This document shows, piece by piece, positions 27,239-35,609 of a stretch of 64,000 bases of DNA. Where the stretch lies: NCBI RefSeq assembly GCF_001307765.1, contig NZ_LKBA01000004.1, forward strand, positions 124,001 through 188,000, read 5' to 3'. The DNA is from Aliiroseovarius crassostreae (GTDB lineage: Bacteria; Pseudomonadota; Alphaproteobacteria; Rhodobacterales; Rhodobacteraceae). Both the position numbers and the translations under genes were made by a program. Within the stretch, counting starts at the first letter, position 1; each line of letters begins with the position of its first letter. The notes beneath the pieces were generated by a model. The model worked only from the letters and a program-made list of their open reading frames with translations. It ran no database searches and had not been told where the DNA came from.

Positions 27239-28956
27239 GAGGCGAGGTCGTCAGGTGTCAGCGCATAAAGCCCCGCCGCACCTGCGCGCGCTTGCGCAAA
27301 TTGTGCCACGTGTTCCGGCAGCAGACGGTTGATGTGGAAACGGGCCAGTTCCGTGCGCGGGCCCCTGCCGCCTTCGGCAATGGCCGCCTTGAGATGGTAA
27401 TGGGCCCCCAGCACCCGGGCAAAGCCCATCAGGAAAGGGACCGCCCCGGCAAAACGATCCTGCATGTCGGTCTGTTCCACCTGCCATTCGATCGTTTCGC
27501 GCAGGTCTTCCGCGGCAGACCAGACGGCTTCGGACATGTTCGGGAACAGGGCGCGGGCCCCTTCGGCCTGTGTTTCGATCTCTTCAAGCAGGCGGAAGGC
27601 CGCGTCGCCCCCGTCCATCATCTTGCGTCCCACGAGGTCCATGGCCTGAATTCCGTTGGTGCCTTCGTAAATCGCGGTCACACGCACGTCGCGCAGATAT
27701 TGTGCGGCGCCGGTTTCCTCGATGAACCCCATGCCGCCATGCACCTGGATGCCCATATTCGAAACATTGATCCCGGTCTCAGTCCCATAGGCCTTGACGA
27801 TCGGCGTCAGCAGGGCGGCACGTGCATTCCAGTCGGCATCCCCGGTGGCACGGCCCATGTCGATGGCTTTGGCCAGCGACATCGCCATGGCGCGGGCAGC
27901 AAACAGCTCGGCCTTCATCTGGGTGAGCATCCGGCGCACGTCAGCGAAATCGACGATGGTTCCATTGCCAGCATCCCCAAGCGGAGTGCGCCCCTGTTTG
28001 CGCTCAAGCGCATATTCAAGCGCCTGCTGGAACGCGCCTTCGCCCGTTCCATAGCCCTGAACGCCGACCCCAAGACGGGCATTGTTCATCATCGTGAACA
28101 TGGCGGCCATGCCTTTGTGCGGCTCTCCGATCATCCAGCCGCGCGCGCCTTCAAACGACATCACCGCCGTGGGGCTGCCATGCAGGCCCATCTTGTGCTC
28201 AAGGCTGACCACCCGCAGGGAATTGCGCTCGCCGGGATTGCCATCGGCATCCGGGATCAGTTTCGGCACAAGGAACAGGGAAATCCCCTTGGTGCCCGCC
28301 ACCCCGTCGGGCAGGCGTGCCAGCACCAGATGGCAGACATTCTCGGTGATGTCATTATCCCCCCAGGAGATAAAGATCTTCTGACCAGTCACCGAATAGG
28401 TGCCGTCGCCATTCTCCACCGCTTTTGAACTCAGCGCCCCGACATCCGACCCGGCCTGCGGTTCGGTCAGGTTCATCGTGCCCGCCCATTCGCCGGTGAT
28501 CAGCTTGGGCAGATACAGTGATTTCAGCTCGTCCGAGGCATGATGTTCCAGCGCTTCGATCTGTCCCTGTGTCATCAGCGGGCAGAGTTGCAGCGACAGG
28601 CAGGCCGAGGACATCATGTCATTCACAGCCGTTTGCAGGGTCAGGGGAAGCCCCATGCCGCCATATTCCGGGTCCGCAGCCATGCCGATCCAGCCGCCTT
28701 CGGCAATGGCTTTGTAACCGCTGTCAAATCCCGGCGAGGTGCGAACGACACCGTTTTCCAGCTTGGCCGGGGTCAGATCACCGTTGCGATTGAGCGGGGC
28801 CAGAACCTCCTCGCACATCTTGCCCGCCTCTGACAAAACTGCCTGCGCCATGTCGGAAGGGGCTTCTGCGAACAGCTCGGTTTCAGCGATCTGGTCATAG
28901 CCGATCACATGGTCGAACAGGAATTGGAAATCTTCGGTGGGCGCGCGATAGGGCAT
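27235..28956 (-). CDS. Acyl-CoA dehydrogenase, DmdC-like long form
   Basis: 573 residues, longer than classical acyl-CoA dehydrogenases because of a C-terminal extension domain (about 460-573). FAD motifs NLTEPQAGSDVGALSSKA and KIFISWGDNDI; catalytic Glu in IYEGTNGIQAMDLVGRKM. This architecture and the IYEGTNGIQ motif are shared with methylmercaptopropionyl-CoA dehydrogenase DmdC of the DMSP demethylation route and with related enzymes. The true substrate cannot be told from sequence. Co-transcribed with the downstream metallo-hydrolase. Confidence 0.92.
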   Translation of the reverse strand: MPYRAPTEDFQFLFDHVIGYDQIAETELFAEAPSDMAQAVLSEAGKMCEEVLAPLNRNGDLTPAKLENGVVRTSPGFDSGYKAIAEGGWIGMAADPEYGGMGLPLTLQTAVNDMMSSACLSLQLCPLMTQGQIEALEHHASDELKSLYLPKLITGEWAGTMNLTEPQAGSDVGALSSKAVENGDGTYSVTGQKIFISWGDNDITENVCHLVLARLPDGVAGTKGISLFLVPKLIPDADGNPGERNSLRVVSLEHKMGLHGSPTAVMSFEGARGWMIGEPHKGMAAMFTMMNNARLGVGVQGYGTGEGAFQQALEYALERKQGRTPLGDAGNGTIVDFADVRRMLTQMKAELFAARAMAMSLAKAIDMGRATGDADWNARAALLTPIVKAYGTETGINVSNMGIQVHGGMGFIEETGAAQYLRDVRVTAIYEGTNGIQAMDLVGRKMMDGGDAAFRLLEEIETQAEGARALFPNMSEAVWSAAEDLRETIEWQVEQTDMQDRFAGAVPFLMGFARVLGAHYHLKAAIAEGGRGPRTELARFHINRLLPEHVAQFAQARAGAAGLYALTPDDLAS

Positions 28957-29040
28957 TGTCCGTCCTTTTCAGGCTGGTAAGTAAGGGCTGATCTATCCCA
29001 TACTGAACGCCACCCAAGCGCAAAAGGAAAACGCAGCGTC

Positions 29041-30012
29041 ATGAATGCGCCAATCACAACTGAATTGCTGGCGGATACGGCCGAGGGCATCACGCGTGCG
29101 GCTGAGGTGTTGCGGGCGGGCGGGCTTGTCTCGTTCCCGACAGAAACGGTCTACGGGCTGGGGGGGGATGCCACCAATGACCATGCGGTGGCCCGGATCT
29201 TTGAAGCCAAGGGGCGGCCCAGCTTCAACCCGCTGATTGTGCATCTGCCGTCGGTTGAGGCCGTTTCGGAATATGCGGTGCTTGAGGGGATGATGCGCGA
29301 TTTTGCCATGGCATTCTGGCCTGGCCCGCTGACGCTGGTGCTGCCGTTGAAGCCGGGTGGCCCGCTGTCGCCGCTGGTCTCAGCCGGGTTGCCCACCGTG
29401 GCGATCCGTGTGCCGGAACATGATCTGGCGCGCAAGCTTCTGGAAGAAACCGGTCGCCCGATTGCGGCGCCATCGGCCAACCCGTCGGGACGGATCAGCC
29501 CCTCTACCGCTCAGCATGTGATGGATGGGCTTCGGGGGCGGATTGATGCGGTGCTTGATGGCGGCACCTGTGCGGTTGGGCTGGAAAGCACGATTGTCGG
29601 CATTGACCCGGCGCCCGAGCTTACCCGGCCTGTTCTGCTGCGGCCCGGCGGCCTGCCGATCGAGGTTCTGGAACAGGCGATCCGTGGCCCTTTGGCAATG
29701 CATAAGGCGGGCGATGCCATTTCAGCGCCGGGGCAGCTCACCTCGCATTATGCCCCGAATGCCCGGATGCGGCTGAATGCCGAAACCCTGCCCCCCGGCG
29801 AACGCTTGCTGGGGTTCGGGCCGGTGGATGCCGCGTATAACCTCTCTGCGTCCGGGGACCTTGTTGAGGCGGCGGCCAATCTTTTTGCCATGTTGCACAG
29901 GTTGGATGGCGAAGGGGATGCGCCGATTGCAGTTTCCCCCATTCCTGACCATGGTCTGGGGCGCGCCATCAACGACCGGCTGCGCCGCGCCGCCGCGCCG
30001 CGCGACAGCTGA
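29041..30012 (+). CDS. L-threonylcarbamoyladenylate synthase
   Basis: 323-residue Sua5-type (TsaC plus C-terminal Sua5 domain). It makes threonylcarbamoyl-AMP from Thr, bicarbonate and ATP for t6A37 in tRNA. Motifs: GGLVSFPTETVYGLGGDA, KGRPSFNPLIVHL, RVPEHDLARKLLEETGRPIAAPSANPSG. The Sua5 domain starts near residue 215 after the SHYAPNARMRL hinge. Divergent from the acyl-CoA dehydrogenase, 84 bp apart. Confidence 0.95.
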   Translation: MNAPITTELLADTAEGITRAAEVLRAGGLVSFPTETVYGLGGDATNDHAVARIFEAKGRPSFNPLIVHLPSVEAVSEYAVLEGMMRDFAMAFWPGPLTLVLPLKPGGPLSPLVSAGLPTVAIRVPEHDLARKLLEETGRPIAAPSANPSGRISPSTAQHVMDGLRGRIDAVLDGGTCAVGLESTIVGIDPAPELTRPVLLRPGGLPIEVLEQAIRGPLAMHKAGDAISAPGQLTSHYAPNARMRLNAETLPPGERLLGFGPVDAAYNLSASGDLVEAAANLFAMLHRLDGEGDAPIAVSPIPDHGLGRAINDRLRRAAAPRDS

Positions 30013-30115
30013 AACGCGGTTCCCGCTCTTGTCGGGTTTCAGGATGTCCGGGCGGTGTGCCCCGGATGGTGTGAGGATGTGAGGGGCCGCGCCATTTTTT
30101 GTAGGGCTGAAGGCC

Positions 30116-30682
30116 TCAGGCATGTCCCCCTTTTGAGGACAAAAGAAGCGGGTCAATGCCCAGCTTGGCCAGTGCGGCGGTCCATTTCCGATCATGATCG
30201 GGAGAGAAGACAATCGCACGGTCGGCCTCGACGGTCAGCCAGACATTTTGCTGCAGCTCCCCCTCCAGCTGGCCCGCCGCCCATCCTGCATAGCCCAGGG
30301 CCGCAAGGGCCTGTTTCGGTCCACTCCCCCTGGCGATATCTTCCAGGATGTCGCGGGTGGCCGTCATCGAAAACACGTCATCCACATGCAGGGTGGTTTC
30401 ATTCCCGATGTAATCCTCGGAATGCAGGATAAATCCCCGCCCACCTTCCACCGGGCCGCCAAAAAACACGGCCTGTCCGTCGGTCAGTTCAGAGCCATCA
30501 ATGTCGAGATGTGACAGCAGGTCGTCCAGCACCACATCGTCTGAGGGTTTGTTCACGATGATTCCCATCGCGCCGTCTTCGGAATGGGCACAGATATAGA
30601 CCACCGAATGGTCAAATCGGGGGTCGTCAATGCCGGGCATGGCAATCAGGAGCTTGCCGCTGAGATCCGTTTCTCTATCCAT
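30116..30682 (-). CDS. YqgE/AlgH family protein
   Basis: 188 residues: GKLLIAMPGIDDPRFDHSVVYICAHSEDGAMGIIVNKP is the family signature, later FFGGPVEGGRGFILH and RGSGPKQALAALGYAGWAAGQLEGE. Role is not established; the family was first linked to alginate regulation in Pseudomonas. ATG 30682 chosen, since the longer frame adds an unrelated N-terminus. Convergent with the Sua5 gene. Confidence 0.93.
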   Translation of the reverse strand: MDRETDLSGKLLIAMPGIDDPRFDHSVVYICAHSEDGAMGIIVNKPSDDVVLDDLLSHLDIDGSELTDGQAVFFGGPVEGGRGFILHSEDYIGNETTLHVDDVFSMTATRDILEDIARGSGPKQALAALGYAGWAAGQLEGELQQNVWLTVEADRAIVFSPDHDRKWTAALAKLGIDPLLLSSKGGHA

Positions 30683-30810
30683 GCTTAAAGCTTGGCCCCC
30701 AGATCGGGAAATGGCAAGGGGGGACCAATGCCGGGGGGGCTGTTCATGGTAACATCCCATCCCCGAAATGTGATTTCCCTTTGTGGGCAGAGATCTTATC
30801 TATAGGGCAG

Positions 30811-31653
30811 ATGAGACACACGTTTACATATCTGGCCACCTGCCTGGCCCTGATCTCCGCCGCCCCTGCTTCTGCCGGGTCCGGCCTGCTATCTACCCCC
30901 GATGATATTGCCAGGATTGAGTTGCTGCCCGGCTGGCGCACGGCAACGGGGGAGTATATGGCTGCCTTGCGTATTGAACTGGCGGAAGGGTGGAAAACCT
31001 ATTGGCGCGCGCCAGGCGACAGCGGCATTCCCCCCAGCTTTGATCTGAAAGCGTCGGAAAATGTTGGCCGTGTGGAGTTCCACTGGCCGGTGCCGGATGT
31101 CTTTGTTGACGGTGGGGTGCGGACCATTGGCTATAAAAAAGAGCTGGTGTTGCCCATGACAATCACGCCCGGGACGGCGGGGACACCCATAAAATTGTCA
31201 GGCGACCTGCAATTTGGGGTCTGCCTCGATATCTGCATGCCCATGCAGGCATCGCTGTCAATGGCGCTGCCAGCCGGGGCCGCAACGCAGAACCGTGCCA
31301 TCAAGCAGAACCGTGCCATCAAAAAGGCGCTGCAGGCACGGCCCGACACGTCGCGCGAAGCGGGGGTGAAAAAGGCTGTCTGTTCCTTCGAACCTACCCG
31401 CGATGGTCTGCGCGTACGGGCAGAAATCTACATGCCACAGCTTGCCCCGAATGAAGTGGTGGTGTTGGAAACTGCCGATCCGGAAGTTTGGGTCGCCGAG
31501 GTGGACAGCCGACGCGAGGGTGGGCGGATCATCGCTGAAACCGATATCGTGCCCCCAAAAGGGAGCGCCTTTGCGCTGAACCGGTCCGAGTTGCGCTTTA
31601 CCGTATTGGGGGGCGGGCGCGGCGTGGATATCCTGGGCTGCACCGGCGGCTGA
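30811..31653 (+). CDS. DsbD N-terminal-domain-like periplasmic protein
   Basis: 280 residues with a signal peptide (about 1-22, ending PASA). The immunoglobulin-like domain resembles DsbD-alpha/ScsB: GWKTYWRAPGDSGIPPSFD and GVCLDICMP with Cys 138 and Cys 142 spaced CxxxC. It would accept or pass reducing equivalents in the periplasm, but there is no DsbD membrane or thioredoxin domain in this gene. ATG 30811 is used; the GTG-side extension lacks a signal peptide. A short in-frame duplication lies at 31288. Confidence 0.85.
   Translation: MRHTFTYLATCLALISAAPASAGSGLLSTPDDIARIELLPGWRTATGEYMAALRIELAEGWKTYWRAPGDSGIPPSFDLKASENVGRVEFHWPVPDVFVDGGVRTIGYKKELVLPMTITPGTAGTPIKLSGDLQFGVCLDICMPMQASLSMALPAGAATQNRAIKQNRAIKKALQARPDTSREAGVKKAVCSFEPTRDGLRVRAEIYMPQLAPNEVVVLETADPEVWVAEVDSRREGGRIIAETDIVPPKGSAFALNRSELRFTVLGGGRGVDILGCTGG
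31288..31323 (+). repeat. 18-bp in-frame tandem duplication
   Basis: Two near-identical 18-bp units (31288-31305, 31306-31323; last base differs) encode QNRAIK twice in the linker after the CxxxC motif of the DsbD-like protein. Confidence 0.9.
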
Positions 31654-32021
31654 CCTGCGCCCCGGCCCAGAGTGACGTCGGATTGACGGGCCCGGCCTCT
31701 GTTGTCTGCTATTGTCGCAGGTGATGCCACCCTTTCAGCGTGGCATCCGGGTGCGGTGGTTTCAAACTAAATCCGTTTATCCGAGAACTGGGCTTAATGG
31801 TGCGTCTCTACCCCGCAGCATGTCCCTGATCGGACCTGCGTGAACACTCCTACAGACCCATTCGAGCGGGGAAGAGGAAACTGTAACCTTTCTTGTGAAA
31901 ACCTCACCCTTGATCAAGCAAGCGTGAGAACCTGTTTCGGTCGCTATGAAACTGGCGCCGCAACCCTCATGTTGCCCTCAACACACTTGATCTGTGCGAC
32001 ATATTCGCGTGAAAGGATGAC
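31654..32021 (+). other. 368-bp gene-free leader region
   Basis: Holds one perfect hairpin, GATGCCAC (31723-31730) with GTGGCATC (31740-31747) over nine bases, without a T-run. Beyond it are AT-richer promoter-like sequence and the ribosome site AAAGGA of the next gene. I could not match it to a known riboswitch. A short frame at 31840-32025 has no ribosome site and no family look. Confidence 0.5.
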
Positions 32022-32807
32022 ATGATGGCGATGGCTGAGGATGCGGAAGGGGTTTCCGTGAAACGAGATGAAACGAAACAGGAAACGTCCGGTGGCAGAG
32101 ACCACCCGATGCTGAAGCGCCTGCCGTTGATTGCCATTCTGGTTGTGGCCCTCATCGGGGCTTTCACCTTGCGGGATTATCTGAGCTTTGAAGCTCTCGC
32201 CGCCAACCGTGAAGCTTTGATCAGCTTTCGTGATGCGAATTACCTGCTGGCCGTGCTGGTTTTTCTGGCCGCCTACGTGGTGATTGTCGGCTTTTCGTTT
32301 CCCGGTGCAACCATTGCAACGCTTACGGGGGGGTTCCTTTTTGGCACGTTTCCCGGTGTGGTTTTCAACATCACCGGCGCCACGCTGGGGGCTGTGGTGA
32401 TCTTTCTCGCCGCCCGCTGGGGGCTGGGCGAAAAACTTGCCGCCAAAATGGAGGCTTCGGACGGGGCGGTGAAACAGATCAAGGGCGGGATTGACGACAA
32501 TCAATGGTCGGTGCTGTTCCTCATTCGCCTTGTCCCGGCGGTGCCGTTTTTTGTTGCCAACCTGATCCCGGCTCTGGTTGGGGTGCCGCTCCACCGTTTT
32601 GTGATTTCGACCTTTGTGGGGATCATCCCCGGCGGTTTGGTCTACACCTCGGTTGGCGCCGGGCTGGGAGAGGTGTTTGCCCGTGGTGAAACCCCTGATC
32701 TTGGTATTATCTTTGAGCCGCATATCCTTCTGCCCATCCTTGGCCTCGTGGCGCTTGCTGCCCTGCCGGTGGTACTCAAAACTCTGAAGAAAGGCCAGAA
32801 AACATGA
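32022..32807 (+). CDS. TVP38/TMEM64 family membrane protein
   Basis: 261 residues, about six hydrophobic segments after a charged N-terminus of 35 residues. The SNARE-associated/DedA-like core is seen as FSFPGATIATLTGGFLFGTFPGVVFNITGATLGAVVIFLAARW and later FLIRLVPAVPFFVANLIPALVGV. Inner membrane; lipid-scramblase-type activity is proposed for the superfamily. ATG at 32022, 32025 and 32031 are all in frame. The stop overlaps the next start by 4 bp. Confidence 0.9.
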   Translation: MMAMAEDAEGVSVKRDETKQETSGGRDHPMLKRLPLIAILVVALIGAFTLRDYLSFEALAANREALISFRDANYLLAVLVFLAAYVVIVGFSFPGATIATLTGGFLFGTFPGVVFNITGATLGAVVIFLAARWGLGEKLAAKMEASDGAVKQIKGGIDDNQWSVLFLIRLVPAVPFFVANLIPALVGVPLHRFVISTFVGIIPGGLVYTSVGAGLGEVFARGETPDLGIIFEPHILLPILGLVALAALPVVLKTLKKGQKT

Positions 32808-34171
32808 ACCGTATCAAGGCTGATATCTGTGTGATCGGGGCGGGGTCCGGCGGGCTGAGCGTGGCCGCAGGGGCGGTGCAGATGGGCGCGTCCGTGGTGC
32901 TGCTTGAAGGGCACAAGATGGGCGGGGATTGCCTGAATTATGGCTGTGTCCCCTCCAAGGCGCTGTTGCATGCCGGTCATAAAGGCATGGCGTGGAAAGC
33001 GGCGCATGACCATGTGCGCGACACGATTGCAACCATTGAACCCCATGACAGCGTTGAGCGGTTTTCGGGGCTTGGTGTGCAGGTGATCAGCGAATATGGC
33101 ACCTTCATTTCGCGCAGCGAAGTGCAGGCGGGTGAGACGATCATCAAGGCGCGCCGTTTCGTGATCTCAACCGGGTCCTCGCCGCTGGTGCCGCCGATCC
33201 CGGGGCTGGATCAGGTGCCGCATCTGACCAATGAACAGATTTTTGATCTCGAGGATAAACCCGAACATCTTCTGATCATTGGCGGTGGCCCGATCGGGCT
33301 TGAAATGGCGCAGGCCCATCGGCGTCTGGGCTGTGAGGTGACGGTGATCGAAGGGGCAAAGGCGCTGGGCAAGGATGACCCGGAACTGGCTGCACAGGTG
33401 CTGGATGCGCTGCGCGCTGATGGAATTGCCATCGAAGAAGAAGCTCTTGCCGCCGAAATCAGGGGGGAGCAGGGGGCAATTGAAGTCGAGGTTCAGGATG
33501 GTCGCGTCTTCAGGGGCTCTCACCTGTTGGTTGCCGTTGGGCGCAAGCCGAATATCGACAGGCTGGATCTGGACAAGGCCGGGGTAGAGGTCACGCGGGC
33601 GGGGGTGAAGGTCGATGACGGGCTGCGCACGTCGAACCGCAGGATCTATGCGATTGGTGATGTGGCTGGCGGGCTGCAATTCACCCATGTGGCAGGCTAT
33701 CATGCAGGCGTCATTATCAGATCCATGCTGTTTGGGCTGCCGTCCCTGGCGAAAACAAGCCACATCCCATGGGCCACCTATACCAGCCCCGAACTGGCGC
33801 AGGTCGGCCTGACCGAAGCACAGGCCCGTGCCCAACATGGCGAGCGGCTGGAAGTGGCGCGGTTTGATTTTGCCGGCAATGATCGCGCGTTGGCCACCCA
33901 ACAGGCCAAGGGGTTGATCAAAGTTATGGTGGTCAAGGGCCGCCCTGTCGGGGTCTCTATCGTCGGTCCCGGCGCTGGCGAAATGATCACGCTCTGGTCG
34001 CTGGCGCTGGCCAATCGTCTGAAGATGAGCCAGATTGCAGGTATGATTGCCCCCTATCCAACCATGGCCGAAGTGTCGAAACGTGCTGCAGGGGCCTATT
34101 TCTCGCCGCGACTTTTTGATAATCCTAGGGTCAAACAGGTGGTTGGCCTTGTGCAACGCTGGCTGCCCTGA
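32804..34171 (+). CDS. Pyridine nucleotide-disulfide oxidoreductase (MerA/Lpd-like)
   Basis: 455 residues: FAD loop CVIGAGSGGLSVAAGA; redox pair GGDCLNYGCVPSK (Cys 43/Cys 48); NAD loop LLIIGGGPIGLEMAQAH; FAD site YAIGDVAGG; C-terminal dimerisation domain ending HAGVII...YPTMAEVSKRA. No mercury-binding C-terminal Cys pair is present, so not a mercuric reductase. The conserved C-terminal His-Glu of Lpd is also not evident. Coupled to the TVP38 gene, a pairing often seen in bacteria. Confidence 0.9.
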   Translation: MNRIKADICVIGAGSGGLSVAAGAVQMGASVVLLEGHKMGGDCLNYGCVPSKALLHAGHKGMAWKAAHDHVRDTIATIEPHDSVERFSGLGVQVISEYGTFISRSEVQAGETIIKARRFVISTGSSPLVPPIPGLDQVPHLTNEQIFDLEDKPEHLLIIGGGPIGLEMAQAHRRLGCEVTVIEGAKALGKDDPELAAQVLDALRADGIAIEEEALAAEIRGEQGAIEVEVQDGRVFRGSHLLVAVGRKPNIDRLDLDKAGVEVTRAGVKVDDGLRTSNRRIYAIGDVAGGLQFTHVAGYHAGVIIRSMLFGLPSLAKTSHIPWATYTSPELAQVGLTEAQARAQHGERLEVARFDFAGNDRALATQQAKGLIKVMVVKGRPVGVSIVGPGAGEMITLWSLALANRLKMSQIAGMIAPYPTMAEVSKRAAGAYFSPRLFDNPRVKQVVGLVQRWLP

Positions 34172-34189
34172 GTTTGAACGAGGTCCCTG

Positions 34190-35596
34190 GTGCTCAACTC
34201 CCTTTCTGGCCGTTTCCTGATCCTGACCGTGGCATTTGTCATGCTGGCCGAAGTGCTGATCTTCGTGCCCTCTGTCGCCCGGTTTCGCGAGGATTATCTG
34301 CTGGCACGGCTGGAACGGGCGCAGATCGCATCGCTGGTCCTGCTGGCAGATGACATGATCGACCCCGCGCTGGAGGCAGAGCTTCTGGAAAACGCGGATG
34401 TGTTCAACGTGGTTCTCCGGCGCGATGAAATGCGGGAACTGGTGTTGGCGTCAGCCATGCCCCAGCCGGTGGATGTGACCTTTGACCTTCGCATGGAAAG
34501 CTCTCTTGGCTTGATGCGCGCCGCGCTTGCCCGCCTGTTGAACCCGGAGCCACAGGTGATCCGGGTGATCGGACAGCCTGTGCGCATGGGCGGAGAGCTG
34601 ATCGAGGTGACGATGAACACCGTCGATCTTCGCAATGCGATGATTGATTATGGCAAGAATATCGCCCTCCTTTCCGCCGTGATTTCGGCCATCACCGCCA
34701 GCCTGCTGTTCCTTGCAGTGCGTTTCCTGATGGTGCGCCCGATCCGCGAGGTGGTGGGCAATATGAAAGCCTATGCGCAATCCCCCGAAGATACGCGCCG
34801 TATCATGCGCCCACATACGGGCCTGACGGAATTGCACGAGGCCGAGGTGGCACTTCAGTCTCTCCAGACGGAACTCACCCATGCGCTGAAACAGAAGGAA
34901 CGGCTTGCGCAATTGGGCGGGGCCGTGGCGCGCATCTCACATGATCTGCGCAATATCCTTACCACGGCGCAGCTGTTTGCCGACCGGATGGAAAGCAGTC
35001 AGGACCCGATGGTCAAACGGGTGGGGCCAAAACTGATGAACTCGATCTCGCGTGCGGTCAGCCTGTGCGAAAACACCCTTGCCTTCGGGAAGGCCGAAGA
35101 ACCTGCGCCAAGGCTGGAGCGGGTTGAACTGGCACGGCTTGTGGATGACATTTTCGCCAGCGAGCGACTGGCATCGGGGGAGCACGCGCTCAGCTTTGCA
35201 GAAGATGTGCCCGCCGGGTTGGTGGTGCGAGCCGATCCTGAACAGCTCTATCGCGTTTTGTCGAACCTCGTGCGCAATGCCCGACAGGCGATTGTGGCCA
35301 GCGGCAAGGAAGGCGAAATTGGCCTTCTGGCGCGCGACAATGGGGATCACTGGCGGATCGATTTGCGCGATACCGGGCCGGGCCTGCCGCTGTCGACCCG
35401 TGAAAATCTGTTCCAACCTTTTGCGGGATCCAACAGAAAAGGTGGGTCAGGGCTGGGATTGGCCATTTCGGCAGAACTGATCCGCGGGCACGGCGGCAGT
35501 CTGACATTGGAAAAGACCGGCGGCGAGGGCACCCATTTTCGGATCATCCTGCCCAAAGAGATTGCCAGCGCGTCGGATGAGGACGCGTCCGGGTAG
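34190..35596 (+). CDS. Sensor histidine kinase, orphan
   Basis: 468 residues. N-terminal membrane helix (about 5-28), periplasmic part, second helix (about 155-180), HAMP-like linker, then kinase core: H-box ARISHDLRNIL (His near 250), N-box NLVRNARQAI, G1 DTGPGLP, F/G2 FAGSNRKGGSGLGLAIS. Start is GTG 34190 with GAGG upstream. No response regulator is adjacent; it follows the oxidoreductase by 18 bp and may share its transcript. Confidence 0.92.
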   Translation: MLNSLSGRFLILTVAFVMLAEVLIFVPSVARFREDYLLARLERAQIASLVLLADDMIDPALEAELLENADVFNVVLRRDEMRELVLASAMPQPVDVTFDLRMESSLGLMRAALARLLNPEPQVIRVIGQPVRMGGELIEVTMNTVDLRNAMIDYGKNIALLSAVISAITASLLFLAVRFLMVRPIREVVGNMKAYAQSPEDTRRIMRPHTGLTELHEAEVALQSLQTELTHALKQKERLAQLGGAVARISHDLRNILTTAQLFADRMESSQDPMVKRVGPKLMNSISRAVSLCENTLAFGKAEEPAPRLERVELARLVDDIFASERLASGEHALSFAEDVPAGLVVRADPEQLYRVLSNLVRNARQAIVASGKEGEIGLLARDNGDHWRIDLRDTGPGLPLSTRENLFQPFAGSNRKGGSGLGLAISAELIRGHGGSLTLEKTGGEGTHFRIILPKEIASASDEDASG

Positions 35597-35609
35597 GGGC
35601 AATTTATGC

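Noticed and set aside
31999-32018. Second persulfide-repressor site before the TVP38 gene
   Set aside because: ACATATTCG is identical to one half of the site at 4910, but the other half reads GGAT and overlaps the ribosome site; not a convincing inverted repeat.
31840-32025. 61-residue frame before the TVP38 gene
   Set aside because: No ribosome site, no family match, overlaps the next start.
32804-34171. Mercuric reductase
   Set aside because: The redox CxxxxC is present, but there is no C-terminal Cys pair, no MerA heavy-metal domain and no mer genes nearby.
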